Shown here piece by piece: positions 51,502-60,059 of a stretch of 64,000 bases of DNA. The stretch comes from Brachybacterium massiliense (GTDB taxonomy: Bacteria; Actinomycetota; Actinomycetes; Actinomycetales; Dermabacteraceae): positions 186,001 to 250,000 of the forward strand of contig NZ_FXXB01000005.1 of assembly GCF_900184245.1 (NCBI RefSeq), given 5' to 3'. The notes under the pieces are model-generated. The model saw nothing but the letters and a program-made list of their open reading frames with translations, was not told where the DNA came from and did not search any database. Within the stretch, counting starts at the first letter, position 1, and each line of letters begins with the position of its first letter. The position numbers were made by a program, and so were the translations under genes.

Positions 51502-51577
51502 TGGTCAGGTGACGGCGTCACAGCGATGCGTACGGTCATATCGCCGTACTCATCGCCCCTGCGCCAGTACCCGACCA
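51502..51577. repeat. Long palindromic element, copy 3
   Basis: Outer arms are TGGTCAGGTGACGGCG and CGCCAGTACCCGACCA. Inner stems are GCGATG/CATCGC and GTACGG/CCGTAC around the loop TCATATCG, which matches the reverse complement of the copy-2 loop at 6 of 8 positions. It begins 8 nt past the collapsed gene. Confidence 0.85.
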
Positions 51578-51617
51578 TCAGCCGTGTGGGGGCGGGCAGC
51601 ATCCCCGATTCAGCCGG

Positions 51618-51704
51618 TCAGGACCACGCGCCGCGCTTGCGGGCAGGCGCGCTCGCGATGCTTCCGCCGGGATCCGGTTCGGTGAGGTAGATGGTGCGGG
51701 CCAT
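51618..51704 (-). other. Short ORF that may be the 5' scrap of a lost gene
   Basis: Twenty-eight codons begin MARTIYLTEPDPGGSIASAP and stop shortly after. The start resembles the N-terminus of P-loop phosphotransacetylases (MARSIYxxSxEpGxGKS), with the P-loop itself lost. AGGAT precedes the ATG. It is equally possible that this is chance; I saw no further homologous sequence. Confidence 0.3.
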
Positions 51705-51732
51705 GCACGGATCCTAGACGCCCCCGCCCTGC

Positions 51733-53211
51733 TCACAGGGGGAGACGCACGTACGTGGTCTCGAGGAACTCGGCGACTCCCTCGTGGGAGCCTTCCCGGC
51801 CGAGCCCCGACTCCTTGACCCCGCCGAAGGGCGCCGACGGGTCCGAGGCGACCCCGAGGTTCACCGCGACCATCCCCGACTCCAGGCGGGAGGCGACGCG
51901 GGTGACCTCCCGCAGATCCTCCCCGGCCACGTACGCCATCAGCCCGAACTCGGTGTCGTTGGCGGCGGTGATCATCTCCTCGACGTCCTCGAGCACGGTG
52001 AGCGGGGCGAGCGGGCCGAAGATCTCCTCGCGATGCACCCGGGCTGAGAGCGGCACGTCGGCCAGCACGGTGGCCTGGTGGAAGAAGCCCTCGCCCTCGT
52101 CGCGGCCGCCGCCGGTGAGCACGCGGGCGCCGCGGTTGATCGCGTCGGCCGCGAGCTCCTGGACCTTCTCGACCGCCGCCTCGTCGATCAGCGGACCGAG
52201 GGTGGTGCCCTCCGCGGAGCCCGCACCGAGCACCAGCTGCTCGACCCGCTCCACGAAGCGGGCTGTGAACTCCTCGGCCACGTCGGCGTGGAGGTAGAAG
52301 CGGTTCGCGGCGGTGCAGGCCTCGCCGTTGTTGCGGAACTTCGCGAGTATCGCGGCGTCCACCGCGGTCTCGATATCCGCCGAGGGCAGCACCAGGAAGG
52401 GGGCGTTGCCGCCGAGCTCCATCGAGGTCTTCAGCACGTGCTCGGCGGACTGCGCGATGAGGGTGCGGCCCACCGACGTGGAGCCGGTGAACGAGACCTT
52501 CCGCAGCCGCGGATCGCCCATCAGTGCCGAGGACAGTCCCTTCGAGTCACTCGTGACCACGCAGTTCACCACGCCGTCCGGGACGCCCGCCTCGGCGAGG
52601 ATGGCCATCAGCGCGAGCGAGGTCAGAGGGGTCTTCTGGGCGGGCTTGAGCACCACGGTGCAGCCGGCTGCGAGGGCCGGGGCGATCTTGCGGGTGCCCA
52701 TCGACAGCGGGAAGTTCCACGGCGTGATCAGCAGCGAGGGGCCCACGGGCTTCGCCGCGGTGACGATCGCCTCGTCGGCCGCCGGAGCGTGGGAGAACCG
52801 GCCGGGCAGGCGCACCGCCTCCTCGCAGAACCAGCGCAGGAACTCGGCCCCGTAGGTGACCTCGCCGTAGGACTCCGCAAGCGGCTTGCCCATCTCGAGG
52901 GTCATCAGCGCCGCGAGGTCATCAGCGCGCTCATGGCACAGCTCGTAGGCGCGGCGCAGGATCTGCGAGCGCTCCCGCGGAGTGGTCGCCGCCCAGTCCT
53001 CCTGCGCGGCGTGCGCCGCATCGAGGGCCTGGAGGCCGACGGCCCGGGCGTCGGCATCGACCACCTGGGTGAGCGCGGCGCCGGTGGCCGGGTCGATCAC
53101 CTCGAGCGAGGCGGTGCCGCCGAGGAAGCCGCCGCCCACGAAGGAGCTGCGCGGCGTGCGCTCGAGCAGGTCGGAGACGTGGGCGGGGGTCAGAGCGGTG
53201 CGGTCGGCCAT
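51733..53211 (-). CDS. gabD: NAD(P)-dependent succinate-semialdehyde-type dehydrogenase
   Basis: The protein has 492 residues, the usual ALDH length. Motifs are the Asn region LLITPWNFPLSMGTRKIAPA, the glycine motif VSFTGSTSVGR, the catalytic Glu in MELGGNAPF and the catalytic Cys in NNGEACTAANRFY. The motifs fit the succinate-semialdehyde/aldehyde dehydrogenase GabD subgroup best. It oxidises an aldehyde to an acid in the cytoplasm. The closing KESGLGREGSHEGVAEFLET is typical. AGGAGG precedes the ATG. No GABA transaminase is adjacent, so the physiological aldehyde is uncertain. Confidence 0.88.
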   Translation of the reverse strand: MADRTALTPAHVSDLLERTPRSSFVGGGFLGGTASLEVIDPATGAALTQVVDADARAVGLQALDAAHAAQEDWAATTPRERSQILRRAYELCHERADDLAALMTLEMGKPLAESYGEVTYGAEFLRWFCEEAVRLPGRFSHAPAADEAIVTAAKPVGPSLLITPWNFPLSMGTRKIAPALAAGCTVVLKPAQKTPLTSLALMAILAEAGVPDGVVNCVVTSDSKGLSSALMGDPRLRKVSFTGSTSVGRTLIAQSAEHVLKTSMELGGNAPFLVLPSADIETAVDAAILAKFRNNGEACTAANRFYLHADVAEEFTARFVERVEQLVLGAGSAEGTTLGPLIDEAAVEKVQELAADAINRGARVLTGGGRDEGEGFFHQATVLADVPLSARVHREEIFGPLAPLTVLEDVEEMITAANDTEFGLMAYVAGEDLREVTRVASRLESGMVAVNLGVASDPSAPFGGVKESGLGREGSHEGVAEFLETTYVRLPL

Positions 53212-53329
53212 CGGAACATCCTCCTGCGGGTGGGTGCGTGCCCAGTGGGTGCGCCTGCGGGGGCGCTCTGCCAGTCTGCACCCGCGCCGGGTACGAGGGG
53301 TGCTCGCGGGCCGACCGGTCGGGACCGGT

Positions 53330-55213
53330 TCAGCCGCGGGCGTCGGCGAGCGCGTCGACCGCGCGGATCAGGCCCAGGTGGCTGAAGGCCTGCGGGAAGT
53401 TCCCGGCCATGCGGCGGGCGCCGACGTCGTACTCCTCCGCCATCAGGTGCAGATCGTTCGTGCACTCCAGGAGGGTTCCCAGCAGCTTCTCGGCGTCCTC
53501 GACGCGGCCCGAGGCGGCGTACTGCTCCACCAGCCAGAAGCAGCACACCAGGAAGGGGTGCTCGTCCCCGCTCAGGACGTCCTGGCCCTGGGTGCGGTAG
53601 CGCAGGATCAGCCCGTCGGCCACGTGCAGGTCCTGCTCGATCCGCGCCACCGTGGCGAGCATCCGCGGATCATCGGCGGGCACGAAGCCGGTGTGGGGGA
53701 TCTGCAGCAGCGAGGCGTCCACCTCGCGCGAGCCGTAGGTCTGGGTGAAGGCGCCGTCCTCGCCCACGCCGCGCTCGAGCACCTCGGCGCGCACCTGCTC
53801 GCGCAGCCGCTCCCAGGTCGCGAGCTCCTCGGCGCTCGCCGGCAGGTCGTGGGTGCGCACCGCGTCGATCGCGCGATCGAACACCGCCCACACCATCACC
53901 CGGCCGTGGGTGAAGAAGGCCGGCTCGCCCCGCATCTCCCAGATCCCCTGGTCGGGCTCGTCGAGCCGGTCGATCGTGAAGCGCACCAGCGCCTTCTGCA
54001 GCGGCCAGGACCACTGCGTCTCCTCGAGCCCGGCCTCACGCATCATCGACAGCGCGATCATCACCTCGCCCACCACGTCGGCCTGGAACTGGCCCGCGGC
54101 GCCGTTGCCGATCCGCACCGGCAGCGAGCCCTCGTAGCCGGGCAGGTGATCGAGCTCCTCCTCGGGCAGCTTCCGGTCCCCGGTGATCGAGTACATGATC
54201 TGCAGGCGCTCGGGATCGCCCGCGATCGCGCGCAGCAGCCACTGCCGCCAGCCTGCGGCGGCATCCACGTGGCCGTGGGTCAGCAGCGCCTCGAGCGACA
54301 GCGCCGCATCGCGCAGCCAGCAGAAGCGGTAGTCCCAGTTGCGCTCCCCGCCGAAGTCCTCGGGCAGGCTCGTGGTCGCCGCGGCGACGATCCCGCCGGT
54401 GCGGCGATGGGTCAGCGCCCGCAGCACCAGCAGCGAGCGGGAGACTTGCTCGGCATGCTCCGTCTCCACCCGCACCCGGCCCAGCCAGTCCCTCCACTGC
54501 GCGCAGGTCTGCTCGAGCTCGGCACGCGGATCCCGGGCCGGCGGCACCTCGAGCCAGGAGGGGAACCAGGTGAGGCTCCATGCGCTCTCCTCGCCGGCGC
54601 GCAGCCGGTGGCCGCCCTCGTGGCGGCGGTCCTCCCCGGCGGTGAGGGCCGGTCCGTGCAGGGCGACGGCGTCCCCTCCCGCGATCGCGATCAGCACCGG
54701 TTCCCCGGCCGCGTCCGTGCCTCGGCGCACCCACGGCACCACCAGGCCGTACTCGAAGCGGATCCTCAGCTCCTGGACCACCTCCACCTCCCCGCTGGTG
54801 CAGGTGACCAGGCGGAACAGGTCGGCATGGTCCTCAACGTCCCCGCGCAGGGAAGTGGCCGAGCCCGGTGTGCTGCCCGCCCCGCCCGTCGCCTCCCCAC
54901 CGGGCGGGCCCGCGACGGGTGAGCCGTGCTCGGCGATGGGCATGAACTCGGTGACCGTGGCGGTGCCGGTGGGGGAGCGCCACAGCGTCTCGAGCACCAT
55001 CGTGCCCGGCAGATAGCGGCGCGAGACCACCTCGCCGCCCGCGATGCGCAGCGACCAGTGGCCGTGCTCGTCCTCCCCGAGCAGGGAGGCGAACAGCGCG
55101 CCCGAGTCGAAGCGCGGCAGGCACAGCCAGTTCACATCCCCGTCCCGCGTCACCAGCGCCGCGGAGCGCTGATCGGACAGAAGTGCATGATCCTCGATGA
55201 ACGGGGCAGCCAT
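53330..55213 (-). CDS. Glycoside hydrolase family 15 protein (glucoamylase/trehalase-like)
   Basis: The protein has 627 residues. It starts with a beta-sandwich domain (about 1-230: HALLSDQRSAALVTRDGDVN, then WLCLPRFDSGALFASLL) and continues with an alpha/alpha barrel. The GH15 signature GERNWDYRFCWLRDAALSLE lies at about 285, and a C-terminal ILRYRTQGQDVLSGDEHPFL contains the general-base Glu region. Actinobacterial relatives include trehalases and glucoamylases; no signal peptide is seen, so an internal trehalose or glycogen substrate is likely. GGAGG lies just before the ATG. Confidence 0.9.
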   Translation of the reverse strand: MAAPFIEDHALLSDQRSAALVTRDGDVNWLCLPRFDSGALFASLLGEDEHGHWSLRIAGGEVVSRRYLPGTMVLETLWRSPTGTATVTEFMPIAEHGSPVAGPPGGEATGGAGSTPGSATSLRGDVEDHADLFRLVTCTSGEVEVVQELRIRFEYGLVVPWVRRGTDAAGEPVLIAIAGGDAVALHGPALTAGEDRRHEGGHRLRAGEESAWSLTWFPSWLEVPPARDPRAELEQTCAQWRDWLGRVRVETEHAEQVSRSLLVLRALTHRRTGGIVAAATTSLPEDFGGERNWDYRFCWLRDAALSLEALLTHGHVDAAAGWRQWLLRAIAGDPERLQIMYSITGDRKLPEEELDHLPGYEGSLPVRIGNGAAGQFQADVVGEVMIALSMMREAGLEETQWSWPLQKALVRFTIDRLDEPDQGIWEMRGEPAFFTHGRVMVWAVFDRAIDAVRTHDLPASAEELATWERLREQVRAEVLERGVGEDGAFTQTYGSREVDASLLQIPHTGFVPADDPRMLATVARIEQDLHVADGLILRYRTQGQDVLSGDEHPFLVCCFWLVEQYAASGRVEDAEKLLGTLLECTNDLHLMAEEYDVGARRMAGNFPQAFSHLGLIRAVDALADARG

Positions 55214-55256
55214 GCCTCCAGTCCATCACGGGACAGGGCGGCCGGGGAGGCATACG

Positions 55257-55610
55257 GTGGAGCACACCCCGCCGCTGGCGAGCGTGGGACTGACCGAGGC
55301 CGAGGCGCTCGCCGAGGGACACCGGGTCCTGGCCGCGGTGCAGAAGGTCGCCACGATCAAGGCGATGCCCCGCCCCAAGGCCGTGGCCGATCCGCGAGGC
55401 CTGGTCAAGGTCGTGGTGGACGCCGAGACCGATCAGATCCTCGGCGCCCGCCTGTTCCACGTCGACGCGCAGGAGGTCATCAACCTGACCGCGCTCGCGA
55501 TGCGCACCGGCACCACCGCGACCCGGCTGAAGGACGGGATCTGGACCCACCCCTCCTCGACCGAGGCGCTCAACGAGACCCTCGGGAAGCTCGCCGTCAG
55601 CCGGCCGTGA
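55257..55610 (+). pseudogene. C-terminal fragment of a disulfide oxidoreductase
   Basis: The frame has 117 codons from a GTG with GGGGAGG upstream. It matches the dimerisation domain of class I pyridine nucleotide-disulfide oxidoreductases (mercuric reductase/RclA type): PPLASVGLTEAEALAEGHRV, VVDAETDQILGARLFHVDAQ, then EVINLTALAMRTG and IWTHPSSTEALNETLG. The FAD- and NAD-binding parts and the redox Cys pair are absent. It could be expressed as a small protein but cannot be a reductase. Its end overlaps the convergent GH42 gene by 14 nt. Confidence 0.82.
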
Positions 55611-57663
55611 CGGACGCGGGCACCCGCGCGGTGGCCACGCCTCCTGCCGGGACTTCGAGCGGGGCGGCGCCGTCGACGGACACGGTCACGGGCTGCGCGG
55701 TGTGGTTCAGCGCGATCAGGTGCCGGGTGCCGTCCTCGGCGCGGCGCTCGAGCAGCTCCACGTCCTCGGGAAGATCCCTCGCCGTGAGGCCCGCGGCGAG
55801 GTAGGGCCCGCTGAACATGGCCGCGAGGTCCTCCACGTCGAGATCCGAGGCGAGGTACCACGCCGCGCCGTCGCCGTAGGCGTGCCGCGTGGCGGCGACC
55901 CCCTCGGCGACAGGACCGTCGGTGTAGCTGCCGATCGCGTCGGCGCCGCGCAGCTGCAGGTCCTCGCACCACAGCCGTGAGCGCAGCGGCTTGCCGTCCA
56001 GCACGAGGCGCGCCTCGTCCCCGTCGCGCAGCGGGCAGAACTCGTGCACCTCCAGCCCGAGCACCGGGGCGAGAGCGGCGTTCAGACCCCCCGGACGGAC
56101 CCCGTCCTCGCCGTCGACGACCCCTGAGAACGGCCCCACCACAAGGTTCCCGCCGTCGTGCACGTAGGCCTCGAGGTTCCTCGCCGCAGCGTCGGAGAGC
56201 AGGTAGGAGGCCGGTGCGAGCACCAGGCGATACGCGCTCAGATCATCCTCGGGATGCGCGAAGTCGACCGCGATGTGATCGCGCCACAGCCGCTCGTACC
56301 AGGTCTGGATCTGCGCACGGTGGCTCAGATCATCGGCGGGCCGCCAGGGCAGATCCTGCGCCCAGTGGGACTCCCAGTCCCACAGGATCGCGACGTCGGC
56401 GTGCACGCGCGTGCCCTGCAGGTCCGCGAGCTCCTCCAGCTGCGCACCGAGCTCGGCGACCTCACGCCAGATCCGTGAGCTGGTCCCGGCGTGCGGGAGC
56501 ATCGCCGAATGGAACTTCTCGGCGCCCTTGAGGGAGGCGCGCCATTGGAAGAACATCACCGCATCGGCGCCCCGTCCCACATGGGACAGCGAATTGCGCG
56601 CCATCTCCCCGGGCCGCTTGGCGACATTGCGCCCCTGCCAGTTCACCCCGGACGTGGAGTGCTCCATCAGCATCCACGGACGGCCCCGCGCGAGCGAGCG
56701 GGTCAGATCGGCGTCCAGGGCGAGCTCGACGAAGTTCCGCGCGTCGGCGGCGATCAGGTAGTGGTCGTTGGAGACCACGTCGACCTCGTCGGCCCACTTC
56801 CACAGATCGATGTTCGGGCAGGTGTGCGCCATGAAGTTCGTGGTCACGGGGACATGCGGGGTGAGCTCGTGCAGCACGTCCCGCTCGGCGCGGAAGCACT
56901 CCAGGATCTGCTCGGAGCTGAAGCGCCGCCAATCCAGCTCGAGCGAGGGGTTCTGCATCGACGGCGTGGGCAGCGGGGCATGGATCTCCTCGGGCACCCC
57001 GAAGGCCTGGCCCCAGAACGCGGTGCCCCAGGCGGCGTTCACCGCGTCGAGCGAACCGTGCCGACGCAGCGCCCAGTCGCGGAACGCGTCCTGCGCGAAG
57101 CGGGAGAAGCTCTCGCCCACCGGGGCGCCGTACTCGTTGTGGACGTGCCAGAGCGCAAGGGCCGGGTGGTCACCGTAGCGCTCGGCGAGTGCACGAGTGA
57201 TCCCGGTGGCCGCGAGCCGATACGCGGGAGAGGACGGGCAGGCCATCCCGCGAGAGCCGGGGCCCAGGGCCCGTCCGTCGCGGTCGACGACCCGCGCCTC
57301 GGGATGCTCGCGGAAGAACCAGGCCGGGGGCGCTGCGGTGGGGGTGCCCAGGTCGACCCGGATCCCCGCCTCGTGCAGGAGAGCGAAGACCTCGTCGAGC
57401 CACTCCCAGTGGAACTCCCCGCGGCGCGGCTCGATGCTCGCCCAGGAGAACATCCCGATGCTGACCATCGTCACCCCCGCCTCCTGCATCAGGTGCACGT
57501 CCTCGACCCAAGTCTCACGGGTCCACTGCTCGGGGTTGTAGTCGCCGCCGTAGACGAGTCCGGTGGCACCGAGCGGCCAGCTCGGGCGGCCGGTCCGCTG
57601 CGCATGCTCGAGGCGATCCGACGGGGTGGAGGGGTCAAGGGACTGGAATCGATCACGGGTCAT
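55597..57663 (-). CDS. Beta-galactosidase, glycoside hydrolase family 42
   Basis: The protein has 688 residues with the three GH42 domains. In the TIM barrel the acid/base Glu is in LALWHVHNEYGAPVGESF (about 155) and the nucleophile Glu is in WMLMEHSTSGVNWQGRNVAK (about 320). A trimerisation domain and a C-terminal beta domain follow. The N-terminus LVYGGDYNPEQWTRETWVED is diagnostic. No signal peptide is present, so it cleaves imported galactosides in the cytoplasm. It is divergent from the sugar importer operon and shares its probable LacI-type operator. The ATG at 57663 or a GTG 18 nt upstream is the start. Confidence 0.93.
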   Translation of the reverse strand: MTRDRFQSLDPSTPSDRLEHAQRTGRPSWPLGATGLVYGGDYNPEQWTRETWVEDVHLMQEAGVTMVSIGMFSWASIEPRRGEFHWEWLDEVFALLHEAGIRVDLGTPTAAPPAWFFREHPEARVVDRDGRALGPGSRGMACPSSPAYRLAATGITRALAERYGDHPALALWHVHNEYGAPVGESFSRFAQDAFRDWALRRHGSLDAVNAAWGTAFWGQAFGVPEEIHAPLPTPSMQNPSLELDWRRFSSEQILECFRAERDVLHELTPHVPVTTNFMAHTCPNIDLWKWADEVDVVSNDHYLIAADARNFVELALDADLTRSLARGRPWMLMEHSTSGVNWQGRNVAKRPGEMARNSLSHVGRGADAVMFFQWRASLKGAEKFHSAMLPHAGTSSRIWREVAELGAQLEELADLQGTRVHADVAILWDWESHWAQDLPWRPADDLSHRAQIQTWYERLWRDHIAVDFAHPEDDLSAYRLVLAPASYLLSDAAARNLEAYVHDGGNLVVGPFSGVVDGEDGVRPGGLNAALAPVLGLEVHEFCPLRDGDEARLVLDGKPLRSRLWCEDLQLRGADAIGSYTDGPVAEGVAATRHAYGDGAAWYLASDLDVEDLAAMFSGPYLAAGLTARDLPEDVELLERRAEDGTRHLIALNHTAQPVTVSVDGAAPLEVPAGGVATARVPASVTAG

Positions 57664-57721
57664 ACTGCGGGACTTTGGCACGGACTCGCGGGGGATCGCA
57701 AGCGACAGCGGAGATATTGAC

Positions 57722-57735
57722 TGTAAACGATCACG
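57722..57735. promoter_or_regulatory. Putative LacI-type operator
   Basis: TGTAAACGATCACG has the TGT-A-CG-T-AC skeleton of LacI-family operators around a central CG. It lies in the divergent region between the GH42 gene and the sugar ABC operon, whose last gene encodes a LacI regulator. TACGAT (57741-57746) may be the rightward -10. Confidence 0.5.
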
Positions 57736-57798
57736 GTTCTACGATTCCGACCACTGCCGCTCGCATCCGAGCGGTCCATCCATCGCAAGGAGGCGAGC

Positions 57799-59136
57799 AT
57801 GACCCGTGACGAACACCTTCGGCCGTCCCGGCAGCCCTCGCGCCGCGGGCTGCTCAAGGCCGCCGGCGCGCTCGGGACGGCGGGACTCGGCGCCAGCGCC
57901 CTCGCCGGCTGCGGCTCCGAGGCCGGCGGCGGCCCGGTGGAGCTGACCTTCTGGAGCTGGGCGCCGGGCATCGAAGAGGTTGTCGCGCTGTGGAACCAGC
58001 AGAACCCTGACGTACAGGTCCTTGTCAGCCGCCAGGACGCGGGCGACGCCGCCGTGACCAAGCTGCTGACAGCGGTCCGCGCCGGTAACGGCGCCCCCGA
58101 CCTCGTGCAGGCCGAGTACCAGACCATCACCTCGCTCGTCGCCGCCGATGCGATCGCAGACATCTCCGCTGAGCTCGCGCCCGAGACGCCCGAGCACTTC
58201 TCGGAAGGCATCTGGTCCAGTGTCGGAGTCGGGGACGACGCCGTCTACGCCGTCCCGCAGGACACGGGCCCGCTGCAGCTCTACTACCGCGCGGACATCT
58301 TCGACGAGCTCGGACTCGCCGCCCCCTCCACCTGGGAGGAGTACGCGGACGCCGCAAGGGAGGTGCACGAGGCCGATCCCGAGATGTACCTGGGCACCTT
58401 CTCCTCCACCGATCCGGGACTCTTCGTGGGTCTCGTCCAGCAGGCAGGTGCCTCCTGGTGGGGGATCGAGGGGGAGCGCTGGCGCGTCGACATCGATGCC
58501 GAGCCGACCCGTCGGGTCGCCGAGTTCTGGGGCGGACTGGTCGAGGAGGGCGTGATCGCCGCAGAGCCGATGTACACCCCGCAGTGGAACGCCGCCCTGA
58601 ACTCCGGCACCCAGATCGGCTGGGTCTCCGCTGCCTGGGCCCCCGGAGTGCTCGAGGGCAATGCGGGATCCACCGCCGGAAAATGGCGGATGGCGACGAT
58701 CCCCCAATGGGGCGCCGGGGAGAACGCCACCGGGAACTGGGGAGGATCGAGCACCGCCGTCGTCACCGGCGGGGCTCACCAGGCCGAGTCGGTCCGATTC
58801 GCGGAATGGATGAACACCTCGGCCGAGGGGGTGCACGCCCTGGTCCAGCTCAGCGGGATCTTCCCCGCCGACCTGCCCCACGCCGAGGACGCGCTCGCCG
58901 AGCCGCCCACGTTCTTCGCCGAGCAGCCGGACTTCTACGAGCTCTCGACGAGCAATGCGGAGGGCGTGCGCCCGTTCGTGTTCGGCCCGAACGTCAATGT
59001 TGCCTACTCGCTCTTCAACGACGCCTTCGCCACAGCGACCCAGGCCGGGACCGCCGCCGCGTTCGGCGAGGCGGTCGCTACGGTCCACGCCGGCACCGTC
59101 GCCGATCTCGAGAACCAGGGGTACCAGCTCGCATGA
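57799..59136 (+). CDS. Sugar ABC importer substrate-binding lipoprotein
   Basis: The protein has 445 residues. It starts RRGLLKAAGALGTAG and has lipobox LAGC (Cys about 38), placing it on the outer face of the membrane. The mature domain is a family 1 solute-binding protein: VELTFWSWAPGIEEVVALWN, then NPDVQVLVSRQDAGDAAVTK and VPQDTGPLQLYYRADIFDEL. Its position beside GH42 suggests a galactoside ligand. AAGGAGG lies before the ATG. It overlaps the next gene by 4 nt. Confidence 0.92.
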   Translation: MTRDEHLRPSRQPSRRGLLKAAGALGTAGLGASALAGCGSEAGGGPVELTFWSWAPGIEEVVALWNQQNPDVQVLVSRQDAGDAAVTKLLTAVRAGNGAPDLVQAEYQTITSLVAADAIADISAELAPETPEHFSEGIWSSVGVGDDAVYAVPQDTGPLQLYYRADIFDELGLAAPSTWEEYADAAREVHEADPEMYLGTFSSTDPGLFVGLVQQAGASWWGIEGERWRVDIDAEPTRRVAEFWGGLVEEGVIAAEPMYTPQWNAALNSGTQIGWVSAAWAPGVLEGNAGSTAGKWRMATIPQWGAGENATGNWGGSSTAVVTGGAHQAESVRFAEWMNTSAEGVHALVQLSGIFPADLPHAEDALAEPPTFFAEQPDFYELSTSNAEGVRPFVFGPNVNVAYSLFNDAFATATQAGTAAAFGEAVATVHAGTVADLENQGYQLA

Positions 59137-60059
59137 ACGCCACCACCTCGTCCCTGCGCCGACGCACCGATCGCTTCGGCTACCTGTTCATCGCCCCCGC
59201 CGCGCTGTGCTTCCTCGCCTTCCTCGCCATCCCGATCCTGTACGCCCTCTACGTCAGCTTCCGGCGGGAGAGGGTCGTCGGCCTCGGCCTCGGCGAGGGA
59301 GGCCGGACCGAGGTGTGGGCAGGGCTGCACAACTATCTCGCCGTGCTCCAGGACAGCGAGTTCCTCGCGAGCGCCGGCCGCGTGCTGGTCTACGGGCTGG
59401 TGCTGGTGCCGGTCATGCTCGGCCTCGCCCTGCTCTTCGCCCTCCTGCTGGACTCCCGATCGGCGCGCCTGCGACGCATCGCACGCATCGCGATCTTCCT
59501 GCCCTACGCCGTGCCGGCCGTGATCTCCTCGCTGCTGTGGGGGTTCCTCTACCTTCCCGGCACCAGCCCCTTCCACTTCCTGGCCGACGCCGCAGGCATG
59601 AGCCTGCCGGATGTGCTGTCCCCCCGGCTGGTACTGCTGGCGATCGCGAACATCGGCATCTGGGGCGGCACGGGCTTCAACATGGTCGTGCTCTACACGT
59701 CCCTGCGGTCCGTCCCCTCCGAGCTGTACGAGGCTGCGACCCTCGACGGCTGCTCGGAGGTGCAGACCGCGCTGCGGGTCAAGGTGCCGATGATCCTGCC
59801 CTCGTTGATCATGACCGCCGTGTTCTCGATCATCGCGACGCTGCAGGTCTTCGCCGAGCCGATGCTGCTGCGGCCGCTGACGAACTCGATATCCACCACC
59901 TGGTCGCCGCTGATGCGGATCTACCGGGACGCCTTCATCGAGAACGACATCTACACGGCCTCGGCCGGCTCGGTGCTGGTGGCCCTCGCAACCTTCGTGA
60001 TCTCTTTCGGCTTCCTGCGCCTGGTGCGCGGTCAGGCCTTCGCCCAGGAAGAACGGTGA
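59133..60059 (+). CDS. Sugar ABC importer permease, MalF-like
   Basis: The protein has 308 residues with six helices. It starts DRFGYLFIAPAALCFLAFLA and carries the EAA loop YEAATLDGCSEVQTALRVKV followed by PMILPSL at about 200, which docks on the ATPase. LYVSFRRERVVGLG is typical of the first periplasmic segment. Its ATG overlaps the binding-protein stop codon, and it pairs with the following MalG-like permease. Confidence 0.92.
   Translation: MNATTSSLRRRTDRFGYLFIAPAALCFLAFLAIPILYALYVSFRRERVVGLGLGEGGRTEVWAGLHNYLAVLQDSEFLASAGRVLVYGLVLVPVMLGLALLFALLLDSRSARLRRIARIAIFLPYAVPAVISSLLWGFLYLPGTSPFHFLADAAGMSLPDVLSPRLVLLAIANIGIWGGTGFNMVVLYTSLRSVPSELYEAATLDGCSEVQTALRVKVPMILPSLIMTAVFSIIATLQVFAEPMLLRPLTNSISTTWSPLMRIYRDAFIENDIYTASAGSVLVALATFVISFGFLRLVRGQAFAQEER

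Noticed and set aside
50909-51577. CRISPR array
   Set aside because: The tandem units are adjacent without unique spacers, the palindromes differ in arms and loops, and no cas gene is present.
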